From: Flagellimonas sp. S3867
GTDB taxonomy: Bacteria; Bacteroidota; Bacteroidia; Flavobacteriales; Flavobacteriaceae
Assembly (NCBI RefSeq): GCF_014698935.1
Contig: NZ_JACVMN010000004.1
Location: forward strand, 1-64,000
DNA: 64,000 nt
Reading direction: 5' to 3'
Below the pieces are notes generated by a model. It had not been told where the DNA came from and searched no databases. It saw only the letters and a program-made list of their open reading frames with translations. The position numbers and the translations under genes are program-made. Shown piece by piece: positions 1-7,142 of the stretch (position 1 is the first letter of the stretch; every line of letters starts with the position of its first letter).

Positions 1-145
1 AAATTCCATACAATAGAAAAAATATATCTACAAATGAGTTATTAAGGATTAGATAAACTAATATCGCTGGGAAAGTTACAAAAGCATGAAATCTTTCCAT
101 AGGATAATAACTCTTTAGTCTTTTAATCATTTTTTGCTTGCTCAT
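1..145 (-). CDS. N-terminal part of a small membrane protein, cut by the window edge
   Basis: Reading leftward from an ATG at 145, 48 codons stay open to the window edge, beginning MSKQKMIKRLKSYYP and continuing into a hydrophobic stretch (VTFPAILVYLIL, then DIFFLLYGI). A Lys/Arg-rich start followed by hydrophobic segments suggests a membrane protein with its N-terminus in the cytoplasm. I do not recognise the family. It has the same orientation as the cassette-like minus-strand genes to its right and may be the next member of that array. Confidence 0.5.
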   Translation of the reverse strand, partial: MSKQKMIKRLKSYYPMERFHAFVTFPAILVYLILNNSFVDIFFLLYGI

Positions 146-208
146 ATTAATTTTCCCAATTACATCTAACTTGTTTATATACTGAACTTTTTGTTATTAC
201 ATCGATTT

Positions 209-340
209 CTAGAACGATGTATCAATATAATACATCAGTAAAACTAAAAGTACAAGTAGTACCATACCAATCTAAATTGGAATACTATCCTTGTGGTGCT
301 TCCAAATCATCTTTCTTAATTTTTCATAATTGAACCACAT
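209..340 (-). pseudogene. Tiny membrane-protein frame interrupted by one stop
   Basis: The ATG at 340 lies 3 bases past a copy of the 18-bp junction repeat (344-361). The frame reads MWFNYEKLRKMIWKHHKDSIPI, hits TAG (272-274), then continues in the same frame as IGMVLLVLLVLLMYYIDTSF before a second TAG at 209-211. A basic, amphipathic start joined to a strongly hydrophobic tail looks like one 43-residue membrane protein broken by a single nonsense codon. It could instead be a genuine 22-codon gene, or chance. The function is unknown. Confidence 0.3.
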
Positions 341-343
341 GCA

Positions 344-361
344 ATCGTTTATTTGAACTTT
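344..361 (-). repeat. Junction repeat copy 1
   Basis: Exact copy of the 18-bp word (minus strand AAAGTTCAAATAAACGAT). It overlaps the stop codon of the ParE-like toxin gene (360-362) and precedes the small frame starting at 340. Confidence 0.8.
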
Positions 362-653
362 AAAGATGTTCAATGAAGTTCATTCGTTTCCCCAAAATCC
401 GAACCACATAGATTTGATTCTTGTCATCTATTTGGTAAAAGACCACATGAGCTCGATATCTATAATGTTTAAGTGCATGGGCAATGAAAGAAGCATCTCT
501 TGCCAGTTCTGGACGGTCAGCTAACTCCTCCAATATTGTTTCCAATTCATACAGATAACCGGAAGCTTGTTCCTGGCCGAACATCTTCTTACCATATTTG
601 TAGATGCCTACCAAATCAAATTGGGCCCTTGTCGATAGGTTATAACTCCCCAC
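360..653 (-). CDS. parE: ParE/RelE-family toxin of a type II toxin-antitoxin pair
   Basis: This 97-residue protein has the ParE/RelE length and layout: an N-terminal SYNLSTRAQFDLVGIYKYG segment (helix 1 with the A..DL..I.....G pattern), a middle helix pair, LKHYRYRAHVVFYQIDD (the R..Y..H.VFY strand), and a C-terminal IYVVRILGKRMNFIEHL strand/helix. Family members are ribosome-dependent mRNases or gyrase inhibitors; the sequence resembles the gyrase-poisoning ParE branch more, but this is inference. The start overlaps the end of the upstream antitoxin gene by 14 bases, as expected for translational coupling. A junction repeat touches its stop codon. Confidence 0.85.
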   Translation of the reverse strand: MGSYNLSTRAQFDLVGIYKYGKKMFGQEQASGYLYELETILEELADRPELARDASFIAHALKHYRYRAHVVFYQIDDKNQIYVVRILGKRMNFIEHL

Positions 654-888
654 TATCCACTTTTCTTATGATGTCGGCGATTTTCAAAGAGCCTGGACCG
701 CTCTCGAGACCTTCGTCAATGGCATTTTTCAAATCAAGTAACTTTTGATTGGCTTCTTGGTCCTTTCTGACCAAGTCCCTAATGTATTCACTGTCGTTGG
801 TAAAGTCGCCTTTTTGGACCCTCAATTTTATCCAATCATCTTGTTGTCCGGTGAAGGTGATTGATTTTCTGACTGTTTCCATAAACAT
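640..888 (-). CDS. parD: ParD-family antitoxin
   Basis: This 82-residue protein begins METVRKSITFTGQQDDWIKLRVQKGDFTNDSEYIRDLVRKDQEAN, the ribbon-helix-helix ParD N-terminus that binds operator DNA as a dimer. A flexible C-terminal tail (LESGPGSLKIADIIRKVDSGEL) would wrap the toxin. It lies just upstream of and overlaps the ParE gene, forming a bicistronic module likely autoregulated by the ParD-ParE complex. Two Met codons are possible (888 and 882); the second gives the usual METVRKS start. The module sits inside the cassette-like array, where TA pairs typically stabilise arrays. Confidence 0.85.
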   Translation of the reverse strand: MFMETVRKSITFTGQQDDWIKLRVQKGDFTNDSEYIRDLVRKDQEANQKLLDLKNAIDEGLESGPGSLKIADIIRKVDSGEL

Positions 889-937
889 AAATTATGGTGT
901 AATATAGTGATTATTTGCACCAATTTATAATTATGGA

Positions 938-955
938 ATCCTCTATTTGAACCTT
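938..955 (-). repeat. Junction repeat copy 2 (diverged)
   Basis: Diverged copy (minus strand AAGGTTCAAATAGAGGAT) three bases beyond the stop of the DUF7660-like gene and about 50 bases before the parD start. Confidence 0.65.
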
Positions 956-958
956 GCT

Positions 959-1219
959 TTATTCATAAACAACTGCACCACGCATTATATCTGCAAATAC
1001 CTTCCATGTCGGGAAATCTGCATTCTGGTCAGGTTCCATATTCTTATAATATCCGTCTAGATCTCTGGTATATGCTGACATTGCTTCTAAAAATAATTCA
1101 AGCCTATTGTTTTCCCAGTTGCTTTTATTCTTTTTAAAATCTGTTAGAAGTAAATTAATGAATTCTTCAAAACTCTTTCTATCAGTTACACCTATATCCC
1201 AAGCATCTTTATTTTTCAT
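959..1219 (-). CDS. DUF7660-like small protein
   Basis: An 86-residue soluble protein. The layout SFEEFINLLLTDF, then W-E-N-N-R-L-E-L-F-L-E-A-M, then a D..GYYKN segment, then PTWKVFADIMRGAVVYE at the end matches what I recall of the DUF7660 family, small Trp-rich proteins of unknown role often found singly in accessory regions. The assignment is from memory of the pattern, not a search. The ATG at 1219 shares two bases with a junction repeat (1218-1235), so the gene begins exactly at a cassette joint and ends 3 bases before the next one. Confidence 0.7.
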   Translation of the reverse strand: MKNKDAWDIGVTDRKSFEEFINLLLTDFKKNKSNWENNRLELFLEAMSAYTRDLDGYYKNMEPDQNADFPTWKVFADIMRGAVVYE

Positions 1220-1235
1220 CGTTTATTTGAACTTT
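1218..1235 (-). repeat. Junction repeat copy 3
   Basis: Exact copy of the 18-bp word; its last two bases are the first two of the ATG of the DUF7660-like gene. Confidence 0.8.
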
Positions 1236-1300
1236 GACAACGGTCTCGCGTAAATGGCGTTGCGAGCTTTTGCTCGCAATGAGTATTTTATGCATTGTTC
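1235..1300 (-). repeat. attC-like imperfect inverted repeat
   Basis: Directly upstream (minus strand) of junction repeat copy 3. It contains a perfect 7-bp hairpin TGCGAGC/GCTCGCA with a 4-base loop (1261-1278) flanked by outer arms GACAACGG (1235-1242) and GCATTGTTC (1292-1300). Read on the minus strand it runs from GAACAATGC to ACCGTTGTC, resembling the R'' and R' ends of integron attC sites. No integrase is seen. The match to attC is by shape, not by alignment. Confidence 0.45.
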
Positions 1301-1637
1301 TCTTTTCATTCCCTGTATGAATATCACCTAACTGATTTAAATAGCTCTTCCGCACATATATTTTAGTGCATTTTGAGTTGCCCGCAAAAAGAATCAAATT
1401 GAATATCCCCCTCATCGTCATATCATTTAAGTCCTTAGGAATAGATAAATACAGCTCAATTCACACATAAAATCTTACAATTTATACAGTTTCATCCAAG
1501 ATACTACAGAAAATTTGCTATTTTTTTAGAATTGGCACTTTGATCTGGTTCACTTAAATTTTACCTATCCATCTGAATGTCAAGTTAATCGTCGGAGCAA
1601 CGTGCGAATATCAAATAATTAATTAAGTCTTAAGGTC
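1236..1637. other. Gene-free stretch with attC-like hairpin
   Basis: About 400 bases with no convincing gene. The right part is AT-rich spacer before the lipoprotein operon that starts at 1638 and presumably carries its promoter. A 70-codon minus-strand frame here runs through the hairpin and shows no protein-like character, so I do not call it. Confidence 0.5.
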
Positions 1638-2387
1638 ATGCTTAGAAAAAGGAATCTTGTTATAATCCTAGCATTGGTTTTTGCAAACTGTCATGCACAG
1701 CAAGAACAAAGAAAAGTGGATTTCGTCAGAACAGCACTTTTTAACGGACAGCTAAGATTTAACCAAAATGCGGGAACCCAAGATGTCCCACTGCTTGTAG
1801 AAGAATTTATTATAGATGGTGGGCAGCGCTTACCTGAGATTGATTTTCCATTTGAAGGCCTATTGATAATTCAGCTGCGGGGTGGAGAACTTACAACCTT
1901 GGAGAATAACAAAACCATAAAAAGAGATGTTAACGAATTTTGGGTTGTTCCAGGGAATGGCCCTTTACAAATTAACACTTCCGATGATTCCGCAATAATC
2001 AGAACTTACTTGTTGGGAAAGGAGTTTCTTGAAATGAACCAAGAAAGATCTGCAATAGTAAACGAGCAAAAAGTGCCTTATAGTTATTCAGAAATCGCCA
2101 AAAATCTATTTGCAAAAGAAATCCAAATAATCGGTACTGACAATGCGCCTATTATCCGGTTTATCGATTTTAACATTGGCCCCGGAAGAATTACTGAGGG
2201 CATCATACTCCCCGGAGCCGTACAAATTCAGGTGGTCTCCGGTGGTAATGACCTGGTTGTTAATAACAACCGTCTTGATAAAGGCCTTGGAGCTACCATA
2301 GCAATACCAGAAGGAGAGCAAATAATTGTGGACAATAGCAAAGGAATCAAACCCGTCAAACTAAGGGCTGTGCTATTTCTTAAATAA
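1638..2387 (+). CDS. Secreted lipoprotein of unknown function, two cupin-like halves
   Basis: 249 residues. The N-terminus MLRKRNLVIILALVFANCHAQ is a lipoprotein signal with Cys18 as the likely lipid-modified residue. The remainder is beta-rich with repeated short strands and glycines (FEGLLIIQLRGGELTTLENNKTIKRDVNEFWVVPG, then GAVQIQVVSGGNDLVVNN near the end), like two small cupin-type barrels; metal ligands are not obvious. It is the first gene of a three-gene operon (22 bases to the next gene, 16 after that), all predicted lipoproteins, suggesting a cell-envelope complex. I do not recognise a named family. Confidence 0.7.
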   Translation: MLRKRNLVIILALVFANCHAQQEQRKVDFVRTALFNGQLRFNQNAGTQDVPLLVEEFIIDGGQRLPEIDFPFEGLLIIQLRGGELTTLENNKTIKRDVNEFWVVPGNGPLQINTSDDSAIIRTYLLGKEFLEMNQERSAIVNEQKVPYSYSEIAKNLFAKEIQIIGTDNAPIIRFIDFNIGPGRITEGIILPGAVQIQVVSGGNDLVVNNNRLDKGLGATIAIPEGEQIIVDNSKGIKPVKLRAVLFLK

Positions 2388-2408
2388 TGTCAAACTAAAA
2401 ACCTCACT

Positions 2409-5231
2409 ATGCTACGCACACCCGCCATTTTAAAGTTACTTCCTAGAAGTGTGACTGCTGTCAAAATACTTATGTCGTTTGTTTGGGTTTTTACCATTAT
2501 TGGATGTCGTGGTGATGACCGGATGTCGGAGGTACGAGAACCAGACCCCAATGAAGTTCCGACTCCAGACATAAATCCGAACAGGGAATTTGTCTCACCT
2601 CCTACTTTACAAAAACCAATTTATGAGTGTGCTTCCACTGTAGTGGTCAAGGACTTTGTTTATAACGCTATTTTGGAAGTTTTTGTTGATGGAGCTCCCG
2701 TTACTTCCCAACAAGGAACAATAGTGGGAGGGCAACCAATCGATGTTGGGTTTGAGTTTAATTTAGGCCAAGAGGTTTATGTAACTCAAAGTTTTGAAGC
2801 AGGGACCAGTGACCCATCCAATATGGCGGTTGTCACTAGTTATTTGGACGATTATCCCGATGGGCTTCCCATGCCAAGAATAAGTCGTGTTCCCCTATTG
2901 GAATGTGGCAGGGCCATAGGCCTTGCCGATTATGTGCCTGGAGCTACAGTAAGGGTATATGCCGAAAATCCCGATGGAGCAGGAGGGTTTGATCCCCCTA
3001 CAATAATTGCAACCCAGAAAGATTTTGGATACGTTTATGTTCCAAGTTTAGTTAAGGACGCCAGAATATATCTAGATCAAACCCTTTGTGGTGATGATAG
3101 TGACCCTTCAACACCAAAAGAAGAAGTACAACCAGACCCAGGCACTCCGCCAACGCCAACATTGGATCCAACCCCAATTGCAGGTGCAGAAATTGTTGTG
3201 TTCTGGGGCCCTGGCGGTAGCCCAAGTGAATTAATGAACGGGACTGTTCTAACTATTGAGGAAAGTGGAACAAAGGTTGGAGGTCAACCAACCCCGGGTG
3301 GGGGACAGCAAGTTGGCGTAAATCCGCCAATTGATGATAGTAAAACGTATTCTGTTATTCAGGAACTCTGCGATTCCTCACCACCTGGAACCATCAATCC
3401 AGAACCATGTTCATCTCTCACCGCACCTAAAATTTATCCGCCATTACCTGGGCAATCTTTCGTAGAAGTTTACGAGTATCATCCTGGAGCACAGATTTTA
3501 GTGTTTTCAGGAGGTCAGGAGATAGGTCATTCAGGACCAACAATAATTAACTTAAATAAAATTTTGGTACAAGGGGAAACTCTTGTTGTGGTTCAGAAAT
3601 TAGGAAATTGTATTAGTTCTACCGCAATTCAAATTGACGTTGATTGCAATATTGGGAGAAACAGTACGGCCTGTGGAGGAGATTGGCCCACTTTTAGACA
3701 GAATGCCGCACGTAATGCCTGGCAGCCCAACGCTCCCAATTTGGCAGACCCGAATGACATCAAAACCTTAACGGTCAAAGCGGAGTGGACCCCAGGTTCA
3801 ATGCCAGAGGGATTTACAGCTTCTCCCATTGTATATAAAGGCAAAGTTATTATCGGCGGATCCAATGGTAAAGTGTACTGTTTAACAGACGATCTGGGGA
3901 CAGTGCTCTGGGAATACCCACCAGGCGGTGGAACGTTGACATCAACATACACGTGTAATCCCTCTAGTGAAGGTATCGCATCAACCGCTGCTATAGGTTT
4001 GGTAGACAATGAATTGGAAGTTGTTATTTTTGGAGCACCTGACCAAAGTATTGGTGCTGGTCTGGGATCTGGCAGGCTTTTCGCCTTGGATATTACAAAT
4101 GGTAATTTGGTCTGGGATTCAGATGAAGTTGCGGTTTTAGATGGGTCCAATCCTGGGAGTTTTTCAGAATTACATGAACAAATTGGTTATTCTTCTCCCT
4201 TGGTCTATAATGACAGGGTTTATGTAGGTATTTCTAACCATTGCGATAACCCAATACAAAGAGGAAAAGTGCGTGCGGTAAGCTTAAGCACCGGTAATTT
4301 AGTAGGAGGGTTTCAATGGGAAGGCGTAGGCGGGGATGAAAAGACCGCCGATGGACGTGGAGGAGGAGTTTGGAATTCACCCACAGGAGGATATTCCGGC
4401 GGAGTGTATTTTACCACTGGGAATACCCGTATAGGCAGTCAAAGTGGAGAGCCCTCTCCCAATCATGGACTTAGCCTGGTACGCGTAAATGAAAATACTG
4501 GGGATATGATATGGAAATTACAACCAGTACCATATCCGATGGATGGAGATCCAGATTGGGCGGCTGGAGCTATAGTCACGAACACATCTTGCGGAGAAGT
4601 TGTTTTGTCTACAATGAAGGATGGCTGGGCCTATGGGGTAGATGCGGGTTCGGGAAGGCCTGGAACCGCTCCGGTAAGGTGGCAATTTCCCCCTACAGGG
4701 ACTTTTGACCCAGCGACCACCAATTTCTTTTCTCCCGGTGACGGCACAAATCATGGTGATATCAGATATCTTGTTCCCGGAGCAGCGCAACGTAACAATT
4801 ATGTCACCATGACCGGTGGAGAAGAAGTCACGGATAATGTCAATCTTGGATTTGGCCGACTTCATTCCGTAAATGCTTGTTTCGGAAATGTACGATGGCT
4901 CAAAGACATTCCCGGGACTAGCACAAGTAGTTATCAATTGGGGCCGCCATCTATTTCAAATGGAATCACATATGTTGGCACAAGACAGGGTAACTTAATC
5001 GCTATTGCCGACCCTTCGGTCTACAGCACAGCAAACTCCCAATGCAGCAATCCGGCATTTTCAGTTGCCGATTGTGTGGCCAACGGATATAGTATTGTAA
5101 AAGACCCTATCATTTTGAAGAACTTGGCCATTGAACGAGGGTCAATGGTTAGGAATGAACCTGTAATTGCCAATAATCGTATTTATATCTCCACGACCTC
5201 TGGATGGCTTGTGATGATCGAGCCAGAGTAA
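2409..5231 (+). CDS. Large lipoprotein with repeated domains and a PQQ-type beta-propeller
   Basis: 940 residues. A lipoprotein signal ends FTIIGC. Residues about 60-415 hold several related 90-residue modules that open with a Cys (ECASTVVVKDFVYNAILEVFVDG; ECGRAIGLADYVPGATVRVYAEN; a Pro-rich linker; a later VEVYEYHPGAQILVFSGG), resembling adhesive Ig-like units. From about residue 425 (DWPTFRQNAARNAW, then SPIVYKGKVIIGGSNGKVYCLTDD) the repeats match PQQ/BamB/polyvinyl-alcohol-dehydrogenase-type beta-propeller blades, with W-Y and G.vyald patterns to the C-terminus. Whether it binds PQQ or is only a scaffold cannot be told. It is the middle gene of the lipoprotein operon. Confidence 0.8.
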   Translation: MLRTPAILKLLPRSVTAVKILMSFVWVFTIIGCRGDDRMSEVREPDPNEVPTPDINPNREFVSPPTLQKPIYECASTVVVKDFVYNAILEVFVDGAPVTSQQGTIVGGQPIDVGFEFNLGQEVYVTQSFEAGTSDPSNMAVVTSYLDDYPDGLPMPRISRVPLLECGRAIGLADYVPGATVRVYAENPDGAGGFDPPTIIATQKDFGYVYVPSLVKDARIYLDQTLCGDDSDPSTPKEEVQPDPGTPPTPTLDPTPIAGAEIVVFWGPGGSPSELMNGTVLTIEESGTKVGGQPTPGGGQQVGVNPPIDDSKTYSVIQELCDSSPPGTINPEPCSSLTAPKIYPPLPGQSFVEVYEYHPGAQILVFSGGQEIGHSGPTIINLNKILVQGETLVVVQKLGNCISSTAIQIDVDCNIGRNSTACGGDWPTFRQNAARNAWQPNAPNLADPNDIKTLTVKAEWTPGSMPEGFTASPIVYKGKVIIGGSNGKVYCLTDDLGTVLWEYPPGGGTLTSTYTCNPSSEGIASTAAIGLVDNELEVVIFGAPDQSIGAGLGSGRLFALDITNGNLVWDSDEVAVLDGSNPGSFSELHEQIGYSSPLVYNDRVYVGISNHCDNPIQRGKVRAVSLSTGNLVGGFQWEGVGGDEKTADGRGGGVWNSPTGGYSGGVYFTTGNTRIGSQSGEPSPNHGLSLVRVNENTGDMIWKLQPVPYPMDGDPDWAAGAIVTNTSCGEVVLSTMKDGWAYGVDAGSGRPGTAPVRWQFPPTGTFDPATTNFFSPGDGTNHGDIRYLVPGAAQRNNYVTMTGGEEVTDNVNLGFGRLHSVNACFGNVRWLKDIPGTSTSSYQLGPPSISNGITYVGTRQGNLIAIADPSVYSTANSQCSNPAFSVADCVANGYSIVKDPIILKNLAIERGSMVRNEPVIANNRIYISTTSGWLVMIEPE

Positions 5232-5246
5232 TTTATAATTGTTAGG

Positions 5247-6275
5247 ATGCCAAAGTTATTTCATTTTTTATTCGGATTGGTTGTACTAATTTCTGCGTGC
5301 ACAGAGAGTAATGTCCCCAAAGGAATTGCTTATGTGAGCAATGAGGATTCCGGAACGGTCAGTATTGTAGATCTAAATTCTCTACAAGTTGTTGATTCCA
5401 TCAGTGTTGGAAAACGTCCCAGGGGAATAAGATTATCACCAGATGGGAAAAAGCTCTATGTGGCCTTAAGTGGATCTCCAAAATGTCCCCCTTGGATGCC
5501 TGATGAAGAGTGCGAAAGCCAAATTGAAGATAAATCTGCGGACGGTATTGCGGAAATTGACCTGGAACAAAAGAAGATAATCAGGATAATTGAAGGAGGG
5601 TCGGACCCGGAACAATTTGATATTACCAAAGATGGGGCACTTTTGTTTGTTTCCAACGAAGATATTGGCAAGGCAAGTGTCCTAGATCTTAATAAAGGTG
5701 AAATTTTAAAGCAACTAACTGTCGGTGGAGAGCCGGAAGGTGTTAAAATAAGTCCAGACCAAAGGTTGGCACTTGTTACCAACGAGGCTGATGCGAGTGT
5801 TTCCGTTATTGATATAGCAACTCTGGAAGTGATCAATAATCTGGCTGTGGGCAATAGACCCCGGGATATTTGTTTTCATCCAGATAACAACCTTGTCTAT
5901 ATTTCAAATGAGTTTAATCATTCAGTATCAATTTTAGATTTATCCAATAACATCCCTACTGAAAAGATTCAACTTGAGAAAGGTCAATTACCAATGGGAT
6001 TGGCCCTTGATGTCAAAAGCAATAAATTATTTGTTGCTACGGGAAGGGGACAAAAAGTGGTCTCCTACAATATCAAAGACAAAAAACTTCTTCAAGAAGC
6101 GATAGTTGGTAAAAGACCCTGGGGAATTGCATTAACTTCAAATAAGAATTTTTTGATCTCCGCCAACGGTCCATCCAATGACATTACCATACTGGACACT
6201 AAAAATTTCCAGATAATAAAAAAGATTCAGGTTGGAAGAAATCCTTGGGGCGTGGTCATTGGTTCGTCCCCTTAG
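5247..6275 (+). CDS. YncE/YVTN-type beta-propeller lipoprotein
   Basis: 342 residues with a lipoprotein signal ending VVLISAC. The rest is a run of about seven 40-residue blades of the YVTN/YncE type (IAYVSNEDSGTVSIVDL, VVDSISVGKRPRGIRLSPDGKKLYVALSG, LLFVSNEDIGKASVLDL, LALVTNEADASVSVIDI and so on). Such propellers are surface or periplasmic binding scaffolds, often beside PQQ or metal enzymes. It closes the operon 16 bases after the PQQ-type propeller gene, so the two propellers probably act together. Confidence 0.85.
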   Translation: MPKLFHFLFGLVVLISACTESNVPKGIAYVSNEDSGTVSIVDLNSLQVVDSISVGKRPRGIRLSPDGKKLYVALSGSPKCPPWMPDEECESQIEDKSADGIAEIDLEQKKIIRIIEGGSDPEQFDITKDGALLFVSNEDIGKASVLDLNKGEILKQLTVGGEPEGVKISPDQRLALVTNEADASVSVIDIATLEVINNLAVGNRPRDICFHPDNNLVYISNEFNHSVSILDLSNNIPTEKIQLEKGQLPMGLALDVKSNKLFVATGRGQKVVSYNIKDKKLLQEAIVGKRPWGIALTSNKNFLISANGPSNDITILDTKNFQIIKKIQVGRNPWGVVIGSSP

Positions 6276-6286
6276 CTTAAAGGTTC

Positions 6287-6304
6287 ATCGTTTATTTGAA
6301 CTTT
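6287..6304 (-). repeat. Junction repeat copy 4
   Basis: Exact 18-bp word, 28 bases past the stop of the minus-strand lipoprotein gene. On the other side a three-codon frame (ATG AAC CTT TAA) ends near the convergent beta-propeller gene, so this joint has lost, or never had, a following cassette gene. Confidence 0.75.
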
Positions 6305-6332
6305 GATTTAGTTCTCTGTTGTAAGCCGATTT

Positions 6333-6749
6333 TTACGTTTTTTCTAATTCAAAAACCATAGTCTGGTTAGTCTCGTTCGTGAAAATAAACCCTTCTTCTT
6401 TTAAATATTCAACTTCAATCTCCTTTGGCACAAAAGGGATTTCACCTAAGTCAACTGAATCCAGAACAAAACTAGCAACACTTGTCATTCTTTTCCTTGC
6501 GTATTCTTTTTCCACCAAGATTCTATTAATATCTGTTGAGTTTAGTATTTGTACACCAATATATTCTCTAAGACCAGTCACCTTTCCGTTTTTTTTCGTT
6601 TCGATTTGACATATAATTATATCGGCCCATTCAGCATTATATTTCTCGGCTATATACTTTTCTGCATTTGTCATAGGGTCTTGTTCCGATGCGCAGCTAA
6701 TTATAATTGATGTGGCTAAAATCAACAATGTAAATTTTATTCTTATCAT
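6333..6749 (-). CDS. Small lipoprotein, family unknown
   Basis: From the ATG at 6749 the protein begins MIRIKFTLLILATSIIISCASE, a lipoprotein signal with Cys at about residue 19. A TTG 12 codons further upstream is possible but would put extra residues before the signal, so the ATG is preferred. The mature part is about 120 residues, mixed alpha/beta, with IICQIETKKNGKVTGLREYIGVQIL and ending FIFTNETNQTMVFELEKT. The family is not recognised. It lies in the cassette array between two junction repeats. Confidence 0.65.
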   Translation of the reverse strand: MIRIKFTLLILATSIIISCASEQDPMTNAEKYIAEKYNAEWADIIICQIETKKNGKVTGLREYIGVQILNSTDINRILVEKEYARKRMTSVASFVLDSVDLGEIPFVPKEIEVEYLKEEGFIFTNETNQTMVFELEKT

Positions 6750-6788
6750 TTTATATTGATATAGACTCGCTTTTTTCAATTGCAATCA

Positions 6789-6806
6789 ATCGTTTTATTG
6801 AACTTT
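6789..6806 (-). repeat. Junction repeat copy 5 (diverged)
   Basis: Variant of the 18-bp word (minus strand AAAGTTCAATAAAACGAT). It overlaps the stop codon of the 76-residue gene on its right and precedes the lipoprotein gene. Confidence 0.65.
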
Positions 6807-7035
6807 AGTTTTTATCCAGGCTATCCCGATAATTGCCAATTCTGTTATAGTATTCTTCAAATTCATATCCAGTATCACCCAACAGATATTTATATAAATC
6901 CCGTTGGGTTAATAGCATCCTATAATGACAGCTTTCAATTTTGTATTCATCTATTGGGTTTTCAAGAACTTGAATCCGTTCAAGTATTCTCTCTATTTTG
7001 TCTAATAGATATTCGATTTTCTCTTCTGATTTCAT
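6805..7035 (-). CDS. Short coiled-coil protein, family unknown
   Basis: 76 residues, starting MKSEEKIEYLLDKIERILERIQVLENPIDEYK, a clear heptad pattern of a coiled coil, then a Tyr-rich helical tail (YKYLLGDTGYEFEEYYNRIGNYRDSL). No signal or membrane segment is seen. The ATG overlaps a junction repeat at its 5' end and the stop overlaps another at its 3' end, making it the cleanest example of one gene between two joints. Confidence 0.6.
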   Translation of the reverse strand: MKSEEKIEYLLDKIERILERIQVLENPIDEYKIESCHYRMLLTQRDLYKYLLGDTGYEFEEYYNRIGNYRDSLDKN

Positions 7036-7051
7036 CGCTTATTTGAACTTT
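7034..7051 (-). repeat. Junction repeat copy 6
   Basis: One-base variant (minus strand AAAGTTCAAATAAGCGAT); its last two bases begin the ATG of the coiled-coil gene. Confidence 0.75.
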
Positions 7052-7142
7052 TCCAACTATAAATATACCTATAATGGTGTTTTATGGGGCTTTTCAAAAA
7101 ACTGACGCACCAATTTTCAAAATCTATTCTCAATTGCTAAAT

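Noticed and set aside
1209..1421. 70-codon minus-strand frame
   Set aside because: It runs through the junction repeat and the attC-like hairpin, and its composition is not protein-like.
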